Source: Periconia sp. R9002 | Lineage: Eukaryota > Ascomycota > Dothideomycetes > Pleosporales > Periconiaceae | DNA length: 64,000 nucleotides | NCBI GenBank assembly: GCA_023627715.1 | Contig: JAMAHW010000097.1 | Span: 103,772 to 167,771, forward strand | Direction: 5' to 3' | Shown here: piece after piece, positions 60,201-64,000 of the stretch | Position numbering within the stretch: position 1 is the first letter of the stretch | Layout of the letters: each line of letters starts with the position of its first letter | Notes under the pieces: generated by a model | Told to the model about the DNA's origin: nothing | Database searches by the model: none | The model's input: only the letters and a program-made list of their open reading frames with translations | Position numbers and translations under genes: made by a program

Positions 60201-62663
60201 GGTTTTCTACTTTAGGATTAGGCTTATTTTTAGCCTTCTTACGGGGTAGTAACTGTCCTGTCTTAACTCTTACAGTATTATTTATCGTTATAGAGCCGAA
60301 GTCTCGTTTCTTAAGAACCTTCTAGGTTAAAGCAATCTATATAATTATCTCTTTATCTACTAAGCTAGCGTAGCTTCGCGTAGGCATCCTAGTAACGCCT
60401 TTACTATTCTCTAGTCGTTCTAGTTTAATCTAACGTATCCTCTAATCAATTTAAGGATTATTATTAGTTAGCTAGAGTAGACTAAGTACGATGTCACAAG
60501 TGGCTATCCTAAAGACATTTAGTACTAACTCCTACTAAATCCCGGGGTATACAGTAATAGTTACTTTTACTTCGTAAGTAATCCTTTCTATTAGGTCGTT
60601 TACTATACCTAAGTCGTAGGGTTCTTTCTTTAGTATAAGTCGCAGTCTAGCTACGCGCGCGATCCTTTTAGCAATATAGTTAATTTATAATCCTAAGTTA
60701 ACTAACGCTCTAAGTAAGTGTTCTCTACTATATCCCTTAAGTCGTACTACGACTCTTAGTGATCCTATTATTCTAATGCTACAGCATTCTCTAACAACGT
60801 ATTATTAGATTTTACTATTAAAGCTATAGGCAATCTTAGCTCCTAATTCTTATCTAAAAAAGACTTCTTATTAAATCTATTTCGTTCTTTAGTAGATTAA
60901 TATCTCTAGTAGTTGTAGTTTATGTAGACTTACTAATTAGTGTTAGCATATTCTTTATTTACGACGATATTACGTTACGCGTGTTAGAAGCTAGTATATT
61001 TTAAAAAGTAGTTATTTACTCGTTTATCCTAGAGGTAGTAGTTATATAGGTCGTCTATACATTCTACCTATAACTTCTTACACTGTCTCTTGTCTCTAAG
61101 AAAGAAGCTAGCCTCCTACTTTATAGAGTAATAGTATTTATAGTATATATAGACATAAGCAGTATAGTACAATCCTCCGTACCTTAGGTTACGCTAATTA
61201 TAGTTATAGTATATTAGTTTCGTTACCGGCACGGGTTGTTACGCTATTAGTCCTGTTACTTCTCTTACTTAGTTCTAGTGTATTTACGCTTAGATAGCCT
61301 CGTTCGTCTATTATTACTAAAACTCACTAGATCCGTATCCTTCTATTAGTAGATAGTGGTTCTTCTGTCGTACGCAGTTGTTGCAACTATTTAGTAATAT
61401 AGAGAATAAGCACCTAACCTTTCGTTCCATATAGGTCTGGTATCTTATTATAATTTGCCCCCTCCTATTTTATAGTAGGTCTTCTATAACCTTTTTTTAG
61501 ATGTTAGCGCTTAAGACTTATTGTAATACGTCTCGCGCTTCTTCGCTTTTAAGGTAGTTTTCGTTATTATCTTATAGTTCTATTACTTAGGTACCTAGGT
61601 GTACTTCTAGTAGATAGTTTTCTTTATCCTTATACTTAAGGCTAATTTCTAGTACCTTTCTTACATCTACGGTGTTCTCCTCGTCTAGGGTAGAACTACT
61701 AGTTTTTGTAGGTACAACAATTTCCTACGTATTGTTATTATTGCTGTTATTTTTATACTATCCTTGTCTAGATAGTTCTATAACGTTAATATAATAGGTA
61801 ACTTTATTCTTTTGCTTACAATTCCTAGTATAGTGTCCTTTCCTATAATAATTGTAGTATTCTACGTCCTTGTTGCTTATACGCTTTCTATTATCTACCT
61901 TCTTGTCCTATCTTTCTATACTATTAAGATGCATAGCTTTAGGTCTATTAGAAGTGTAGTGTCCCGCTATACGGATAGTTCTTATAGTTTAAATATAGTC
62001 GCGCTTCTTACCTTGTAGAGGTAGATAGCGATAGTTCCTTTTCCTAAACTTCTAGTCATAAAGTTAGTTTTCTAAATCTAGTTCGTATAGCTTATTATTA
62101 ATCTTAACGGTCTCCTTAATTAATTTATTAAGGGTGATTATATCGGCTCCGCTACGTCTAAGTTCCTTACAGACTTATAGCTTAAGCCCTTATTAGTATA
62201 TACGCTAGAGTGACTTATCGTTCTACTTAATTTAAGCTGTAAGTTATTAGAATCGGCTAGTATAGTTAGCGGTGGACGTTATCTATTTTAACTGCTGGAT
62301 ATCGCGTTCAGCGATAGGCTTCTAGACTAACTATCTAAAGACCTCGTAAACCTTTACTTTAAATTTATCCTAGTCTTTAAATATGTGCGCGTTATTAAGG
62401 TTTTTAATGTTACTATCTATGTAGCGTTGGACGTAGGGTAAGACCTACTTAAAGGCTTTATCTCTTATTAAGGTTATAATAAGTATTACTTTATTAGCTT
62501 CTGCGATGTAGTTATTTATATAGAAGTAGAGGTTATATTAGAGTAGCTAATCCTCTAGTTCTCTTTGATTTCCATAATAGAGCGGAAGTTTCTTGACGTC
62601 GCTATATTAACCAAAGTCTTAGTTAGGAGTAAAGGTTTAAGTATCTATATCCGTGTTACTTAT
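57289..62663 (-). pseudogene. gag-pol of element C (RIP-disrupted)
   Basis: Gag start opposite 62663, 19 nt from the LTR as in the other copies. RT YLDD is at 59590-59601. A 63-codon stretch at 58900-59091 remains open and shows the RNase H-like motif HDKELLVIVNALKYW. The pol stop is at 57289-57291. Confidence 0.8.
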
Positions 62664-62682
62664 ATTAAAATAGTAATTAAAA

Positions 62683-63104
62683 TGTTAAAGATAGGCTAGT
62701 AGAGGGATTATTATATTGTAAACTAATATCAGACTAGTACCTTAGGAGGTTTATTTAAAGAGTATAAATAAACTAGATATAGACGGTAATAGTTGTAGAG
62801 TAAACTAAAGGTAGATTGTTATCTAGAACTTAAGGTTAATTATAATGTTCCTAAGGGAGCATTATTCTCGTCTATATACATTATTGTCCTATAGGATCTT
62901 ATACCTTCCTATAGCCTTAGCTCATAGGATCCTATAGTATCTTATAGTATCCTATAGCTTACCTAATATACCAAGCTTAGGATTGTAGGATTACGTAACT
63001 CTAGCGTTATTAATTAGTTATGCGTATCCCGTACTTACTCATCGTCCGTACCTCCTCACTTATATTTCTTATAAGCGCCTATCTCCTATATAAAGTTTAT
63101 AACA
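62683..63104 (-). repeat. Chimeric LTR shared by elements C and E (422 bp)
   Basis: The left ~195 bp (R-U5 side) match the A/C-family LTR. From about 62,880 the U3 side is unrelated to it and contains repeated CCTATAG/ATCTTATAG units. The 3' neighbour is the polypurine tract of element E (GGAAGGGGGG on the minus strand). Confidence 0.8.
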
Positions 63105-63923
63105 CTATCCCCCCTTCCTTTACTTTATGTCCTTATAAACTAATTATGGTTTCTAGTAGCACCGCGTATCGTCACACCACGGGTAACTGTATAAACGCCA
63201 CGGGTACTGTTATAATAGTTTCCTGTTAATATTACGCGAAGAAGAATTTAGTATATAAGATATTATTATTAAAGAAGTAATATAGAAATTATTATTAGAA
63301 TAGCATCACGAAGTGCGAGCTAGTAGAGGTTCCTACGCCAAACTTTTTAAAGATTAATAAAGAGTTAGCTCGTTTAGATTAGCAGGAAGCGGCTATAGAT
63401 AAGGCTGAAGAGTAGGCGCTCTAAGCCTTATTAGCGGCGCGTACTAAAAAGAGTCGTCTTTAAAAGTAGCGTAAGTTGCTTTAGCGTAAAGAGCAATAGT
63501 TAGTATTATTATTAGGTAGTTATATAGAGGATTTAGAAGCGTTGGAGGGTTTTAAAAAAATTAATAAGGAGGTTAGTATCCTTAAGAATAGTCTAATACC
63601 GGGGACCTTGGCCCTTAACTAGAGTGTCTAGCAGCCTTTGTAGCAAAAAGGTAACCCTCTTCCTAATAGTATTACGTCTTTAGACTAGGCCTATATTCTT
63701 AATTTGTAAGTTTTCTAAGCTCTTTTTTATTTTTTCCCTTTATTCAGCATAGCTCCTCTATGTCCCTAATTCCTATATAGCTAGAAGTGTTGTAGTATAA
63801 TTCCTTTCTAGCTTTCCTAAGCATTATTTTACAGTTTGTTAGGTTACTTTTAGGTTCCTATATATTATCTTCCTCAGGGTATCCCTTCCACTTAACTAAC
63901 TATTTTTATAGAAACTAGTTGTC
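63105..63923 (-). mobile_element. Element E: Ty3/gypsy, 3' part only
   Basis: Polypurine tract, antisense accessory frame and the 3' end of pol up to the chromodomain, where the B3 element interrupts it at 63924. The rest lies outside the window. Confidence 0.8.
63146..63709 (+). pseudogene. Antisense accessory frame of element E (start codon intact)
   Basis: Intact ATG; 187 codons to TAA at 63707-63709, with internal TAA/TAG of RIP type. It shares with element C the FLKIN(K/R)EL core, the RLQKQ..LL basic stretch and the EDLEALE acidic part, but differs clearly elsewhere, so it is a separate lineage. The N-terminal half has Cys/Tyr at zinc-domain-like spacing. The end overlaps the pol end by about 10 bp. 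Confidence 0.6.
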
Positions 63924-64000
63924 TGTTAAAGATGGCTAGTAGAGGGATCGTTATGTTGCAAACTGATATCAGACTAGTACCTTAGAAGGTTTATTCAAAG
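63924..64000 (-). mobile_element. Element B3: start of a third B-family copy
   Basis: TGTTAAAGATGGC... matches the left end of the B-family LTR in reverse orientation and continues past the window end. It interrupts the chromodomain region of element E. Confidence 0.8.

Larger units (their letters stand above)
56295..63104 (-). mobile_element. Element C: Ty3/gypsy chromovirus of the A family, with non-matching LTRs
   Basis: Left LTR 397 bp (A type), interior 5,991 bp (56692-62682, as in A), right LTR 422 bp with a foreign U3. The 5-bp flanks differ (TTAGG against CTATC), so there is no TSD. The RT box YLDD is intact at 59590-59601. Confidence 0.88.

Noticed and set aside
30200..64000. A possible centromere, CRISPR array, or tRNA/rRNA genes in the AT-rich part
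   Set aside because: The AT-rich DNA is fully explained by RIP-mutated retroelements; no regular spacer array and no tRNA- or rRNA-like sequence was seen.

Overview
The window comes from a filamentous ascomycete (Pezizomycotina). The evidence is short 46-60 nt introns with CTNAC-type branch points, a NACHT/TPR NLR-like protein, fungal type myosin II, Red1-type zinc-finger, Cu/Zn SOD, transaldolase and SDR genes, and chromodomain Ty3/gypsy elements carrying a strong repeat-induced point mutation (RIP) signature. I cannot name the species.

Two compartments meet near position 30,200. The left part (1-30,200) is ordinary, moderately GC-rich genic DNA with eight intact genes and one gene fragment: an NLR-like STAND protein (minus), a piece of a MetE/UROD-like gene (minus), a lipocalin-like hypothetical (minus), a secreted PLC-like phosphodiesterase (plus), a Red1/ZFC3H1-type protein (minus) diverging from the myosin II heavy chain (plus), then Cu/Zn superoxide dismutase, transaldolase and a short-chain dehydrogenase, all minus. 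Exon structures were worked out by hand from splice sites and reading phase. Intergenic DNA is rich in microsatellites, purine/pyrimidine tracts and TACCTA/TAGGTA motifs.

The right part (30,200-64,000) has no recognisable host gene. It is a nest of RIP-degraded Ty3/gypsy chromoviruses, resolved from LTR ends and target-site duplications (TSDs). The oldest element D (minus) is split by element A (plus, 397-bp LTRs, TSD GCTAA). A in turn carries two insertions of a second family: B1 (plus, TSD CACGG) and B2 (minus, TSD TTAAT), both exactly 6,896 bp with 449-bp LTRs. Next comes C (minus, same family as A, the same 5,991-bp interior), joined through a chimeric LTR to a truncated element E, which is cut by a third B-family copy (B3) running off the window end.

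The most interesting signals are two. First, every element carries a reading frame on the strand opposite gag-pol, placed tail to tail with pol just inside the 3' LTR, with a Cys cluster followed by a probable coiled coil. It is recognisable despite RIP. Second, the myosin II gene ends in a T TTT TTG TAG context, where a -1 slip would open a 164-residue acidic, protein-like extension.
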